Source: a virus
DNA: 44,232 bases
IMG/VR virus record: IMGVR_UViG_3300015242_000009
Span: 1-44,232 of that record
Strand: one strand, 5' to 3'
Shown: positions 1-7,339 of the stretch, in pieces
Numbering within the stretch: the stretch's first letter is position 1
Layout: every line of letters starts with the position of its first letter
Made by a program: the position numbers and the translations under genes
Notes under the pieces: model-generated
The model's input: only the letters and a program-made list of their open reading frames with translations
Databases searched by the model: none
Told to the model about the DNA's origin: nothing

Positions 1-77
1 ATCCTCCGGATCGTTGGTCGAAGGGTTGACTTCGTAGCCGGGAACGCGCTGGGTGGCGGCGGAGACCTTGGATTGGA
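1..77. repeat. Terminal direct repeat (copy 1), contig closure overlap
   Basis: Bases 1-77 are identical to 44156-44232. The repeat lies inside the portal reading frame, and the portal frame continues correctly through the join, so the molecule is circular or circularly permuted with a unique length of 44,155 bp. A 77-base overlap equals a common assembler k-mer size, so it is more likely an assembly overlap than a biological terminal repeat. Confidence 0.95.
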
Positions 78-372
78 CCATCGGACCGATCAGGTCGTGA
101 GAGCGCCTGACGCGGTGGTCGGCCTTTTTACCGCCGAGAAGCTGGGTGAGGGTGGCCAGGTGTTTGACCGACATCCCGTCTTCGGCCAAGAAACCGTAGT
201 GTTTACCGTCCGCGAACTCAACGGCGAGGCGGCGTTGTGGCTTCAGTTCTTCGAGGCGTGATTTGCCGCGCGTGATCCGTTCCTGCACGTCCTTCGGAAT
301 CGGCATGGCAGCAGGACGCAGGGCGTCTAGGGCCTGTTCTGCCTTCTGTTCGACGCGATCTAGAACAGCCAC
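1..372 (-). CDS. Portal protein, N-terminal part (continues at 44155 and down)
   Basis: This is the first part of the portal gene that ends at 42353; joined through the circle it makes 724 residues. The frame is closed upstream by a TAG at 375-373. The next codon (372-370) is GTG, preceded by GAAGGG about 8 bases upstream, so I take GTG 372 as the start. An ATG at 306 in the same frame is a possible later start. The N-terminal section is charged and helical, as expected for the wing/clip entry of a P22-size portal (about 725 residues). It begins VAVLDRVEQKAEQAL and contains KHYGFLAEDGMS. See 42353-44232 for the rest. Confidence 0.85.
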   Translation of the reverse strand, partial: MAVLDRVEQKAEQALDALRPAAMPIPKDVQERITRGKSRLEELKPQRRLAVEFADGKHYGFLAEDGMSVKHLATLTQLLGGKKADHRVRRSHDLIGPMVQSKVSAATQRVPGYEVNPSTNDPED

Positions 373-385
373 CTAGAACCCTTCG

Positions 386-402
386 TGGTAGAATGTGGAC
401 AT
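386..402 (+). promoter_or_regulatory. Extended -10 promoter, GTGGAC family
   Basis: TGGTAGAATGTGGACAT contains an extended -10 (TG-g-TAGAAT, -10 at 389-394). The same 17 bases occur at 4227-4243 upstream of the lipoprotein gene. It lies just upstream of the ATG at 404, so the 5' leader would be only a few bases long. No clear -35 box is seen. Confidence 0.6.
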
Positions 403-403
403 A

Positions 404-592
404 ATGAAACACCAAGGCCATCTCAAGCGAATCGAATATCTTCTCGGCAAGCGAAGGATATATAGCCACGTAAATGAGCTACGAGCGACGCTCCTAGACG
501 AGTTGCACGGCACGGCTCGCTACGGCCATGCGATAGATCAAGCGCGACTGATCGGTGCTATCGAACGCTACGACAGATCGCGTCAACGCTAG
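404..592 (+). CDS. Small basic hypothetical protein (62 aa), plus-strand insert
   Basis: A 62-residue basic protein, unrecognised (starts MKHQGHLKRIEYLLGKRR). It lies on the plus strand between the portal and the small membrane protein 589-837, both on the minus strand. It converges with the latter and overlaps it by four bases. The frame could also be read from GTG 395, but the promoter element at 386-402 covers that codon, so ATG 404 is preferred. There is no Shine-Dalgarno; transcription probably starts at about 401. The helical, Arg/Lys-rich sequence could bind nucleic acid, but no motif supports a function. Confidence 0.65.
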   Translation: MKHQGHLKRIEYLLGKRRIYSHVNELRATLLDELHGTARYGHAIDQARLIGAIERYDRSRQR

Positions 593-837
593 TCCGGTAC
601 CGCTCCTTCTCGCTCCAGCCGTAGCTTCTCGTAAGCCTGATCGTCGTCCAGGGCGATAGGAGCTACTGGCTGCACATCTTCCGCCAGCTTGCGCCCGTCT
701 AGGGCCACGGCCGTTTCGGGGCTCTGAATCCTTTGAACAAGTTCCTTGCGCTCCTGGGACCAGTTGTTGCGCTCCCAGGCGTGGAAGGCCAGCTCTACGA
801 CGCAGACGAGGAACAGGAAACCTAGGGCCAGCTCCAC
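589..837 (-). CDS. Small single-pass membrane protein (82 aa)
   Basis: An 82-residue protein starting at GTG 837, which overlaps the TAG stop of the beta-helix spike gene (TAGTG), so it is translationally coupled to that gene. Residues about 3-19 (LALGFLFLVCVVELAF) form one hydrophobic segment, followed by a charged helical stretch (ERNNWSQERKELVQRIQ) and an acidic C-terminus. The frame is open further upstream to 900, but that part overlaps the spike gene in another frame. The role is unknown. Its place after the spike and before the portal suggests a late gene; a holin/spanin-like or envelope role is possible but unproven. Confidence 0.7.
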   Translation of the reverse strand: MELALGFLFLVCVVELAFHAWERNNWSQERKELVQRIQSPETAVALDGRKLAEDVQPVAPIALDDDQAYEKLRLEREGAVPD

Positions 838-2891
838 TAGAGCACCGTATAGCTGGTCTTGAAAGCTTCGATCGTGCCTTCGACTTTTTTCCATTCCCAT
901 TTAATCCCAGCGCCGAGGACGAAGCAAAAGGACTGAGCCGTGATACCCGTATTGGCAGCGCTGATGACCGCTTCAGCGATGGTCGTTCCCCCGACGATGA
1001 TTTTCACCTTGGTCCGAGTCAAGGTTGCGCCTTCGAACATTCCGGTTACAATCGCCGCCTTATTGGCGTTCGCTTCAAATTCGGTCGCTTCCGCACGCGT
1101 AGTTAGGGCACCCGGTGCTTCAAGGGTCAACAACTTGCGCTGGACAGCGATTGCCAGCTTCGGTTCTGATACCGCTTCGGCTTTGATCTTTCCCGTCGAT
1201 ACCGCTTCGGTTTTCAGCTTGCCTTCTGCGACCGCTTCACCTTTGAGGTTGGCTTCTTCGATAACACCAGTGCCAACCGTCGGATTAGGATAGGTGCCGG
1301 TTAGCGAGCCCCCAGCCGCACCGGAGGGCTGAGAGATGCTCCAGCCACCGACTTGGACCCACTTACCCGTGATGGTCTTCCAGTAGAAGGTCCCGGTACT
1401 GCGTTCGCCGTTGCCGGGGGCACTGAAGGCCGGTCCCTGGAACTGGTTACCGAGGGTCACGGCTCCTAGAGTCCCGCCAGAGCCATTTTCGATTTCCAGT
1501 GTAACGCGGCGCCCGCTGAAAGATTGTTCAGGATTGGCAACCGTGAAAGCTTCAGTTGTGGTCGCTTTAACCTGATAGATCTCAGCCAACCAGCCTTCAA
1601 GTTTTACTTCTGCGCCGAAGGTTGCGGAGCGGACGAGACCGCCACCGTCGTCTTTGCCACCCCGTGGTCGCAGGAGAGCTGTCGTGCCACTTCCGACATT
1701 GAAATCGGCGGTCGTGTTGCCGCTGCAGGTGTTAGGGCCAACCTGGGCGTTGAGGACGGCGCCAGAGGCAGTTATCCCATATTCAGCGTTGGAATCGCAG
1801 ATGTTACCCGTGACCTGTGAATGTTCCCCCGCCGTGTAGAGCCTGATCCCGGAGCCACCATTGGAGATGCAGCTATTGCCGCTGAGGGTGCATTCGTTGC
1901 CGTTGACTTGAATCCCGTTTTTAGCAGCTCCGGTGGTATTGACGTTACAGCGATTGCCAGTCACGATACACCCAGCCTGCGTTATGGAAATGCCGCAGTT
2001 ATTCCCTTCACAGGTATTGCCGACTACCGTCGCGGCGGCATTGACCTCGATCCCATGGCCGCCTTCGAATTCTCCAACGTTGTTTCCCTTGGAAGTATTG
2101 CCAAGGATGGAAGTGCCAAGAACAGCAGTGTTGACGAAGATGCCATTCTCGTAGTTGCCTTGGCATCGGTTGCCGCAGATCAGGCCGCTTTCATTGCCCG
2201 AGGCCGAAGAGACGCTGATCCCCCGGCCAGAGATCGCATTGGGTTTCGCTTTTGCGCCGTTGCCAATGCAATGGTTACCAAAGATTTCAGGCCCTTCAGT
2301 TCCCGTAGAGGCATAGCGAATCCCATGCGTGCCATTTGCATTGCAGCGGTTGCGCATAATCCGGGCACGCTGGCCTTTTTCGATGTTGATTCCGGCCTGG
2401 GCAAACGCCGTACCGTCTCCATTTTCGGTGCACCAGTTGCGGTCGATAAAGACGTCGTCGGCGAGAGACTGAATTCCGGCGCCAGTCGCGCCCGACACCT
2501 TGCAACGAAAGACTTCTGCCGAAGAAGCAGCTTCTGCGATCAGGATGCCGCGTTTACCGGTGACCCGGGCACCCAATTGTTCGCACTTGGAGCTTTCCCC
2601 GGCCAGTTCAATGGCAGTTTCCTGGGCAGATTCGACAATCGAAGCATTTCTGCTCGCCCCAAACAATGTCACGCCGGCTGGAATCACCAGCTTTTTGGAG
2701 ACTTTGTAGGTACCGGGAGGAAGATAAACCGAAGCCTGGACAGGTTCGGCAGCAGCGAACGCTTCTTCAAAGGCTTTTACGTTGACGGCTTCTGTCGCTG
2801 AGGTTGCACCACCGAAGTAGCCCACATTGTAGGCGGCGACCATTTTTTCTTCGAGGCCTCCGATGCTGGGGGGATTCCGAAGGGTGCTCAT
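837..2891 (-). CDS. Tail spike/fibre with right-handed beta-helix (684 aa)
   Basis: Probable receptor-binding tail spike. Residues about 15-90 resemble the pectate-lyase superfamily entry (VYLPPGTYKVSKKLVIPAGV). Residues about 90-395 contain many imperfect GNxCxxNxxxGI coils (for example GNTCEGNNCGISI, GNSCISNGGSGIRL), typical of NosD/pectate-lyase right-handed beta-helices. Residues about 415-520 form a beta-rich domain (RRVTLEIENGSGGTLG). Then come a GGSLTGTYPNPTVGTG linker and short repeats ending in LKTEAV/IKAEAV before a compact C-terminal domain. ATG 2891 follows the upstream stop by two bases. Capsule or wall-polysaccharide binding or cleavage is an inference; I cannot assign catalytic residues. 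A 326-residue open frame on the opposite strand (1821-2801) is a shadow of this repetitive gene. Confidence 0.85.
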   Translation of the reverse strand: MSTLRNPPSIGGLEEKMVAAYNVGYFGGATSATEAVNVKAFEEAFAAAEPVQASVYLPPGTYKVSKKLVIPAGVTLFGASRNASIVESAQETAIELAGESSKCEQLGARVTGKRGILIAEAASSAEVFRCKVSGATGAGIQSLADDVFIDRNWCTENGDGTAFAQAGINIEKGQRARIMRNRCNANGTHGIRYASTGTEGPEIFGNHCIGNGAKAKPNAISGRGISVSSASGNESGLICGNRCQGNYENGIFVNTAVLGTSILGNTSKGNNVGEFEGGHGIEVNAAATVVGNTCEGNNCGISITQAGCIVTGNRCNVNTTGAAKNGIQVNGNECTLSGNSCISNGGSGIRLYTAGEHSQVTGNICDSNAEYGITASGAVLNAQVGPNTCSGNTTADFNVGSGTTALLRPRGGKDDGGGLVRSATFGAEVKLEGWLAEIYQVKATTTEAFTVANPEQSFSGRRVTLEIENGSGGTLGAVTLGNQFQGPAFSAPGNGERSTGTFYWKTITGKWVQVGGWSISQPSGAAGGSLTGTYPNPTVGTGVIEEANLKGEAVAEGKLKTEAVSTGKIKAEAVSEPKLAIAVQRKLLTLEAPGALTTRAEATEFEANANKAAIVTGMFEGATLTRTKVKIIVGGTTIAEAVISAANTGITAQSFCFVLGAGIKWEWKKVEGTIEAFKTSYTVL

Positions 2892-2893
2892 GC

Positions 2894-3187
2894 TCAGATC
2901 TCACCGTAAGTGACGTTGGATTCGCCTTCGGCGGTTATCACGTGGACCGGCCCCGTAAAGCTGCCGATGTTGAAGGAGCCGGTTTCGGCCTTCATGAAAG
3001 GCCCTTCTTTCGCCACGGCTTCTTTGCCACCAAAGGCAAGCCAGATATTTTTAGAGCCTTCATTCGTGATTACCAATTCAATCCGATCAAGATTTTCTTT
3101 CGCAAGTTCTTTCGATTCTGTTTTGGCTGTAATTTTGCCCTTCGGTGTCTTAGCAACCGAATCGGAACCGCTCTGCTGCTGTCTCAC
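2894..3187 (-). CDS. Hypothetical structural protein (97 aa)
   Basis: A 97-residue protein starting at GTG 3187, which overlaps the TAG stop of the preceding gene (TAGTG). Lys/Glu-rich N-terminal half, then a beta-rich half (IELVITNEGSKNIWLAFGG, GSFTGPVHVITAEG) resembling small phage surface or fibre-associated folds. It lies directly upstream of the beta-helix spike in the same operon, so a spike-associated or baseplate/hub accessory role is plausible. No family recognised. Confidence 0.7.
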   Translation of the reverse strand: MRQQQSGSDSVAKTPKGKITAKTESKELAKENLDRIELVITNEGSKNIWLAFGGKEAVAKEGPFMKAETGSFNIGSFTGPVHVITAEGESNVTYGEI

Positions 3188-3465
3188 TATTTCTTCGCCT
3201 TCTTCTTCGCAGATACCCCTGAGGCGCGCTTCGGAGACCCTAGGACGGCTGGAGCTTCAGTCGTGTAGAGAACCGTCACGTTGGCCCCATCGGGGCTGTA
3301 GAGCGCCAAGGAGGGCGTATCGCCAGCATCGTGAGTCTCGCCGGGACCAACGACCGTCGAGTTCTCCCCCTCGGTCACAATGATCGTCCCGGTCGAGACC
3401 TGGACCTCTCGCACAGGAGCCTCAAGGTTCTTGAAGTCCTGCGCTGGCATAAGAAAGCTAGGCAT
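3187..3465 (-). CDS. Hypothetical structural protein (92 aa)
   Basis: A 92-residue protein with a strong Shine-Dalgarno (AAGGAGG, 9 bases before ATG 3465). The start overlaps the end of the preceding gene (ATGCCTAG). The middle is beta-rich (VQVSTGTIIVTEGENSTVVG, DGANVTVLYTTEAPAV), followed by a basic C-terminal tail (SAKKKAKK). It belongs to the spike operon 3880-589. The fold looks like a small decoration or fibre-capping protein, but no family is recognised. Confidence 0.75.
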   Translation of the reverse strand: MPSFLMPAQDFKNLEAPVREVQVSTGTIIVTEGENSTVVGPGETHDAGDTPSLALYSPDGANVTVLYTTEAPAVLGSPKRASGVSAKKKAKK

Positions 3466-3880
3466 CTGAAGAATCCTCCTTCGTGATCCAATAAGTATCG
3501 GGCGTAGGCACTTCAGGGTCGGTCCGGATCATTGGCCCGGCTGGGCTGGCTGTTTCTGCTTGCACCCCGGCCGTGACGCCAGCTTCAAGCGATTGGCCGA
3601 AGCGCTCCTCGAAAGCCTTGATGACGTCGAGGTCGGCTGACAGCTCTCGAATCTTGTCCTCGTATCCTTCGACTCGAAGGCGCAGGGCATCTACCTCAGC
3701 GGTTGAGGTCATCCCACAGCAATCGCGAGCTGCCTCTTCCACGACCTCTTTGCGCAGGACAATTCGTGGGTCCATGCCGATGAAGTCGCGTTCGAAGTCG
3801 ATGAACTCCCCATCTGCCGATCCCGTTACGAGACAGGCGTGAGGAGAGAATGGCAGTGGGGGCTTAACAATACGAGGCAT
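3458..3880 (-). CDS. Hypothetical structural protein with coiled coil (140 aa)
   Basis: First gene of the minus-strand spike operon. ATG 3880 has AGGAGA upstream. Residues 1-50 are a compact domain with HACLVTGSADGEFIDF. Residues about 55-95 form a likely coiled coil (EVDALRLRVEGYEDKIREL). The C-terminus is proline-rich (PEVPTPDTYWITKED). It overlaps the next gene by eight bases. The start is divergent from the plus-strand gene at 3905, so 3881-3898 carries signals for both directions. Unrecognised; structural by context. Confidence 0.75.
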   Translation of the reverse strand: MPRIVKPPLPFSPHACLVTGSADGEFIDFERDFIGMDPRIVLRKEVVEEAARDCCGMTSTAEVDALRLRVEGYEDKIRELSADLDVIKAFEERFGQSLEAGVTAGVQAETASPAGPMIRTDPEVPTPDTYWITKEDSSDA

Positions 3881-3892
3881 GTGGTCTCCTAG

Positions 3893-3898
3893 TAAGAT
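3893..3898 (+). promoter_or_regulatory. Candidate -10 box (TAAGAT) for plus-strand CDS
   Basis: TAAGAT lies six bases before an in-frame ATC codon at 3905, the same geometry as the other leaderless-type promoters here (-10, N6, start codon). It has no TGn extension and no visible -35, so the call is weak. Confidence 0.35.
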
Positions 3899-3904
3899 GT
3901 ATCT

Positions 3905-4204
3905 ATCGGGATTAGAACCTTCAAGCGCGGACGAACCGAGATAAGCCCTAAGCGATGGTGGAGACCCTCGGTCCGCAGGGAAACCCGTGAAGTCCAAGAC
4001 TTTCTTGAAGATGTTGATTCGCTTAGCCCGCAGGATTGGGGGTTAATCGCGGTGCAAAGAGGTCTCGACGCAGACTTTGGTCCCTTTGCTGAATTGAAGT
4101 CTGCGCTCAAGGCCTGCGAAGAGAGCCCCGGCGAGACTGAGGCTGCTGAGGTTGCGCGGACGCTTGCACTTACTAAAGCAATGATCATCGAAGCACTGCT
4201 TTAG
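3905..4204 (+). CDS. Hypothetical protein with no ordinary start codon (up to 99 aa)
   Basis: The frame is open from 3899 (after an in-frame TAA at 3896) to TAG 4202-4204 and reads like a real protein (TREVQDFLEDVDSLSPQDWG, GPFAELKSALKACEE, ALTKAMIIEALL). No ATG or TTG occurs in it before the first GTG at 4052. That GTG has GGGGG upstream, but starting there would discard half of a coding-like sequence. A candidate -10 box (TAAGAT, 3893-3898) places the ATC at 3905 at the leaderless position. Possible explanations are an ATC/ATT start, a base error, or translation from GTG 4052 (50 aa). It precedes the lipoprotein gene on the same strand. Confidence 0.5.
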   Translation: MGIRTFKRGRTEISPKRWWRPSVRRETREVQDFLEDVDSLSPQDWGLIAVQRGLDADFGPFAELKSALKACEESPGETEAAEVARTLALTKAMIIEALL

Positions 4205-4226
4205 TCAAGCGAGGCATGTTGTCCTT

Positions 4227-4243
4227 TGGTAGAATGTGGACAT
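4227..4243 (+). promoter_or_regulatory. Extended -10 promoter, leaderless type, GTGGAC family
   Basis: TGGTAGAATGTGGACAT, identical to 386-402. TAGAAT (4230-4235) has a TGg extension and is followed by six bases (GTGGAC) and then the ATG at 4242. Initiation six or seven bases after the -10 would make the first base of ATG the transcript start. Confidence 0.65.
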
Positions 4244-4856
4244 GAACTCTAAGCGAGGAGGCCGGATGAGGATCAAGCCAGTCGTGTGGATCGCTGCTGT
4301 CATCGCTCTTGCAGCGTTGGTTACAGGTTGCGGTTCAGGCACCACCGAACACAAGCAGGCACGCAGGGAGGCAAGGGAAAACCAGGAACGCTTCGTGCCC
4401 TATATCCCCAAGAACGCCGTAGAGGCGGCTAACTACAACAAGGCTCAGGAACTCTACGACGATCCAGCAACGATCATCTGGTGCACGGCCTTCCCGCAGT
4501 CCAGCACGGAGCCGCTGATAACGGTGCCCGTCGCGGGGAAGCTGACAAGCTCAACCGTCTCTGCCTTCCGCAGCGAGGATGAAATAGACGGCGTAGCCCT
4601 AGAAGCCGAATCGGTCGATGGCCTCTACCACGGAACGCCGCCGCCATACCGCTACGGCTTCACGCCAGGCGGCCAATACGTCGATTTCTTCAACCTGCCG
4701 ACGCTCTGCACCACGCAGCCCTTGAAGTTCCAGCGCCAGTCGGTATCTGTCAGCGTCAATAGCGGCTTGAACAGGGCGACGGGAGAAGCTGAAGCAGCAC
4801 TCAAGAACGGGGACAAGAAGCAGGCGCAGGCTATCCTTGAGGGAGCGACAGGATGA
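4242..4856 (+). CDS. Phage-encoded lipoprotein (204 aa)
   Basis: Residues about 10-29 form a basic plus hydrophobic signal (RIKPVVWIAAVIALAALV) followed by the lipobox LVTGC, so signal peptidase II cleavage and lipid attachment to Cys are expected. The mature part is charged at first (HKQARREARENQERF), then mixed, with TIIWCTAFPQSS and LCTTQPLKF. A GTG at 4236 is in frame, but the promoter covers it, so ATG 4242 is chosen. It overlaps the following membrane-protein gene by ATGA. Phage lipoproteins made from their own promoter are often superinfection-exclusion factors or conversion genes. That role fits this lipoprotein but is an inference. Confidence 0.8.
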   Translation: MNSKRGGRMRIKPVVWIAAVIALAALVTGCGSGTTEHKQARREARENQERFVPYIPKNAVEAANYNKAQELYDDPATIIWCTAFPQSSTEPLITVPVAGKLTSSTVSAFRSEDEIDGVALEAESVDGLYHGTPPPYRYGFTPGGQYVDFFNLPTLCTTQPLKFQRQSVSVSVNSGLNRATGEAEAALKNGDKKQAQAILEGATG

Positions 4857-5302
4857 CGCGACCTAACGAGGACATCTGGCTCGACCGGGGAGAGAAGTGG
4901 GGTGGCCGCTTCACGCGGCATCCTGTTCTCTGGACGATAGCCATCGTTGTGGCTCTTTTCCTCGCTGCCAATTTCCTCGGCTTCTTCGGGAATTGGTTCA
5001 ACGCAGGCCGAGAAATCGTCTCTCCCGCCAACGTCAAGAGCCAATACCACGCGGTTATCACCGACTGGAATGCGATGGAGGTTGCCGCCGAAAACGCCTG
5101 CAACGCCTCAAACAGCGGAAACGGGGAGCAAGGGCCGACGCTTCTAGAAGACCCTGCATTTGCCTACAAAGCCCAGTACCGGCATATCACCGTCGATTAC
5201 AACGCGCGCCAGAACAACATCTTCGAGGCCGAACAAGTTGGGCCTTCAGGTTACCCGCGCGTTGCGCCAAGGCTGAGTCAAATGCAACGCCGAGTCTGCT
5301 AG
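4853..5302 (+). CDS. Single-pass membrane protein coupled to the lipoprotein (149 aa)
   Basis: The ATG overlaps the stop of the lipoprotein gene (ATGA), so the two are made together. Residues about 24-48 (HPVLWTIAIVVALFLAANFLGFFG) form one membrane segment. The N-terminus is charged and short; the C-terminal 100 residues are probably extracytoplasmic and include YHAVITDWNAMEVAAENAC. This C-terminal region resembles LemA-like or small exported actinobacterial helical domains only in character, not by a clear motif. It converges on terL, ending six bases before terL's stop. With 4242-4856 it is the best candidate for an envelope-acting exclusion module. Confidence 0.75.
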   Translation: MTRPNEDIWLDRGEKWGGRFTRHPVLWTIAIVVALFLAANFLGFFGNWFNAGREIVSPANVKSQYHAVITDWNAMEVAAENACNASNSGNGEQGPTLLEDPAFAYKAQYRHITVDYNARQNNIFEAEQVGPSGYPRVAPRLSQMQRRVC

Positions 5303-5307
5303 CTACG

Positions 5308-6900
5308 TCAACTGAACCGGCCCATCGGACCTACGGGTTCGGTGGGCGGTTTGGTGGACACTGGAGGCGCGACACCGGGGTTCCACTGTTCTGGTCTGCG
5401 CTGTGCTATGCTCAAAGCCTTAGGTCTACTCAACGGTCTGTGATTACACAGATATCTCAAACAATCCGGGCCGTGGTCTTCGCGCTTAACCACGTCGAAG
5501 GAGCCATCGTCTTTGGGTTTGAGCCGGTAGCGCCGTAGCTCGCGGAGGAAGCTTGAGCAGTTTTCCCCGATCAACAGCAGCGGGTCGGACTCCCCTTCCT
5601 TGTCTCGGTGCTCCAGGCGGCGCATGACCTCGAAGTCTCCGCCCTCTTTGTCGTTGTTCGCCTTGGCCGTGGGGATGCCGGCGCGGTAATAAGCCATTCT
5701 CACCGTGTCGGGGGTCATTTCATCGCTGTTCGGGTCCTTCCTTCCGGTCAACGAATGGTTGCGGGCAGAGGGGTCGATCAGCGTGCATACGGGGGTGGCG
5801 TAGCCCCAGGCGTTGCGCTTCTCCCGGATGTGCTGCGCGGCGTTCTCAGGGATCGTGGCTTTTTCAGTCAGGTACAGCTCGTCGTAGATCAAGAAGCGGT
5901 TTTCCGGATCGATGCCTGCAAAGAGAACCGCTGTCGTGTTGTAGCCAGGGTCGATGATCTCATGAAGCTCAAGGCGCTGCACGTGATCTTTGCCCGCGTC
6001 TGAGCGCAGCCACTCGGCGTTGACGCAATGCAAGTCCTTGTCGAACATCGGGTAGACAAGGCCCTCCATGTGGAGGAACTCCCCGTCTTCCATGGCCCGC
6101 CTGACGAGTTCCGGGAGGCCCGCCATTGCAAGATCGATCTCCTCGGGGGGAATTGCGGGATTATCCCGCACGGAGGCCCTGACAACGAGCATCTTCTCGT
6201 CCAGCCAGACATTCTTTTCGACTTCCGGCCCCTTCTGTTCTTCGAACTCATCGAAGGTCCAGCCAAGGCCCTTGAGCGGGGTGAAGGTGAAGATCTCATA
6301 GCCTCGCGACTCCATGAGCCGCATCTTGCACTCCTGGCGAATCGCCTGGCCCTTCTCGCCGTCTGGCTCCTCGTCGTAGTGGCAGAAGTCGCGCGTAACG
6401 CCGCCGAACTTGGAAACGTCCTGCTCGTAGGAGAGAATCTCCAAGAAGGAGCCGTTGCCGAAGCTCAACCGATGCTCGCGCTGGGACCACGCCGTTTCCC
6501 ACGAGCCGCCCTTGAATTCAAAGCTAGGGCACCAACGCAGCAAGGTCTCCACGATGGCTTGCAGGGGGAGGCCGAAGTCCGGGACTACGATGCGGCCGCG
6601 CACCGGAGGTTCCAGGCGCTTGAAGCGTTTCAGGTGATCCGGCACCGATTCTTTGTCGATGCATTGGATGATGTCGTCTATGCCGCCCCCCGCTGTCTTC
6701 CCTGAGCGGTTCCCGCCGAAGTAGCAGCGCAGCCGAGTCTTCGCTGCGTGGAAGGCATATTGCTTCGGATGCGGTTTGTAGCCCCAAAGCGGGTTGGCTT
6801 CAAGCGCCTGCGATATCTGAGCGATTTCCTGCTGGACGGCAGGATCGCTGAGAGCAGATGGATCGGTCGCTTCAATCCGTGGGGCTGTAGTCTGATTCAT
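5308..6900 (-). CDS. terL: Terminase large subunit (530 aa)
   Basis: Packaging ATPase/nuclease. Walker A GGNRSGKT at residues 62-69, Walker B-type CHYDEEP at about 173-179, and C-terminal RNase-H-like nuclease acidic positions around IIDPGYNTTAV (about 314) and LIDPSARN (about 373). The frame is open to 7074, but the upstream residues are not protein-like and overlap the plus-strand gene 6936-7103. The start is set at ATG 6900 (MNQTTAPR). There is no Shine-Dalgarno; the ATG sits next to a palindromic -10-like element at 6904-6917, so a very short leader is likely. Length is normal for TerL. The portal is separated from it by the spike operon and two plus-strand units. Confidence 0.95.
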   Translation of the reverse strand: MNQTTAPRIEATDPSALSDPAVQQEIAQISQALEANPLWGYKPHPKQYAFHAAKTRLRCYFGGNRSGKTAGGGIDDIIQCIDKESVPDHLKRFKRLEPPVRGRIVVPDFGLPLQAIVETLLRWCPSFEFKGGSWETAWSQREHRLSFGNGSFLEILSYEQDVSKFGGVTRDFCHYDEEPDGEKGQAIRQECKMRLMESRGYEIFTFTPLKGLGWTFDEFEEQKGPEVEKNVWLDEKMLVVRASVRDNPAIPPEEIDLAMAGLPELVRRAMEDGEFLHMEGLVYPMFDKDLHCVNAEWLRSDAGKDHVQRLELHEIIDPGYNTTAVLFAGIDPENRFLIYDELYLTEKATIPENAAQHIREKRNAWGYATPVCTLIDPSARNHSLTGRKDPNSDEMTPDTVRMAYYRAGIPTAKANNDKEGGDFEVMRRLEHRDKEGESDPLLLIGENCSSFLRELRRYRLKPKDDGSFDVVKREDHGPDCLRYLCNHRPLSRPKALSIAQRRPEQWNPGVAPPVSTKPPTEPVGPMGRFS

Positions 6901-6917
6901 GATATTATGTCCATAAT
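6900..6917. promoter_or_regulatory. Palindromic divergent promoter between terL and plus-strand operon
   Basis: ATTATG-TC-CATAAT at 6904-6917 is a perfect 6-2-6 inverted repeat. On the plus strand TGATATTAT gives an extended -10 (TATTAT 6903-6908) for the operon from 6936. On the minus strand the mirror CATAAT lies three bases before terL's ATG. The symmetric arrangement could also be an operator. Confidence 0.45.
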
Positions 6918-6935
6918 TCAACGAAGGGAGAGAAC

Positions 6936-7103
6936 GTGGATCAAGAGTTGAAGGAGAAGATCCTTCGTCTCGTAGGTGAAGCTGAGGATCAACTAGACAA
7001 CATTCGGGGAGAACTACAAGTTGAAGATCTAGATCAAGCGGGCATGGCCGCTGATTACGCTGCTCAATACGCAAGCGAAGCTGCCGCCCTCATCCCCTCA
7101 TGA
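6936..7103 (+). CDS. Small acidic helical protein (55 aa)
   Basis: GTG 6936 has a good Shine-Dalgarno (GAAGGGAGAG). The protein is acidic and almost wholly helical (LKEKILRLVGEAEDQLDNIR, AADYAAQYASEAAAL). Its TGA overlaps the ATG of the next gene (ATGA), making a three-gene plus-strand operon to 7524. The function is not recognised. Its small acidic, coiled-coil-like character would suit a protein-binding inhibitor, but nothing in the sequence proves this. Confidence 0.7.
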   Translation: MDQELKEKILRLVGEAEDQLDNIRGELQVEDLDQAGMAADYAAQYASEAAALIPS

Positions 7104-7339
7104 GACGCCTTCTCAACGTTGAAGTGATCTTGGGCCTGTTCTGCGTCGTGGCCCTCTGGATCGCAGTGGCAGATCCCTTCGGCTGGGCTACCTCGGAACC
7201 GGAAAAGCCCAATTGGCACAGCGCCAGTTGCTACAAGATCCCTGAGCGCTACCACGGCGGTCTCTACTGCTCAGACGAAGAGGTCGGAGGGAATCACGGC
7301 TATGTCAACCCAGGATCGATGGAATGGGAAGTGGAATGA
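7100..7339 (+). CDS. Small signal-anchored or secreted protein (79 aa)
   Basis: A 79-residue protein whose N-terminus is a membrane/signal segment (residues about 7-24, VEVILGLFCVVALWIAVA), followed by a short polar domain with two cysteines (SASCYKIPERYHGGLYCSDE). These could form a disulfide outside the membrane. Starts and ends in ATGA overlaps with its neighbours, so it is the middle gene of the 6936-7524 operon. Unrecognised; an envelope location is likely. Confidence 0.75.
   Translation: MRRLLNVEVILGLFCVVALWIAVADPFGWATSEPEKPNWHSASCYKIPERYHGGLYCSDEEVGGNHGYVNPGSMEWEVE

Noticed and set aside
1821-2801. 326-residue plus-strand open frame
   Set aside because: It lies wholly antisense to the beta-helix spike gene; its length comes from the repetitive composition and there is no start signal.
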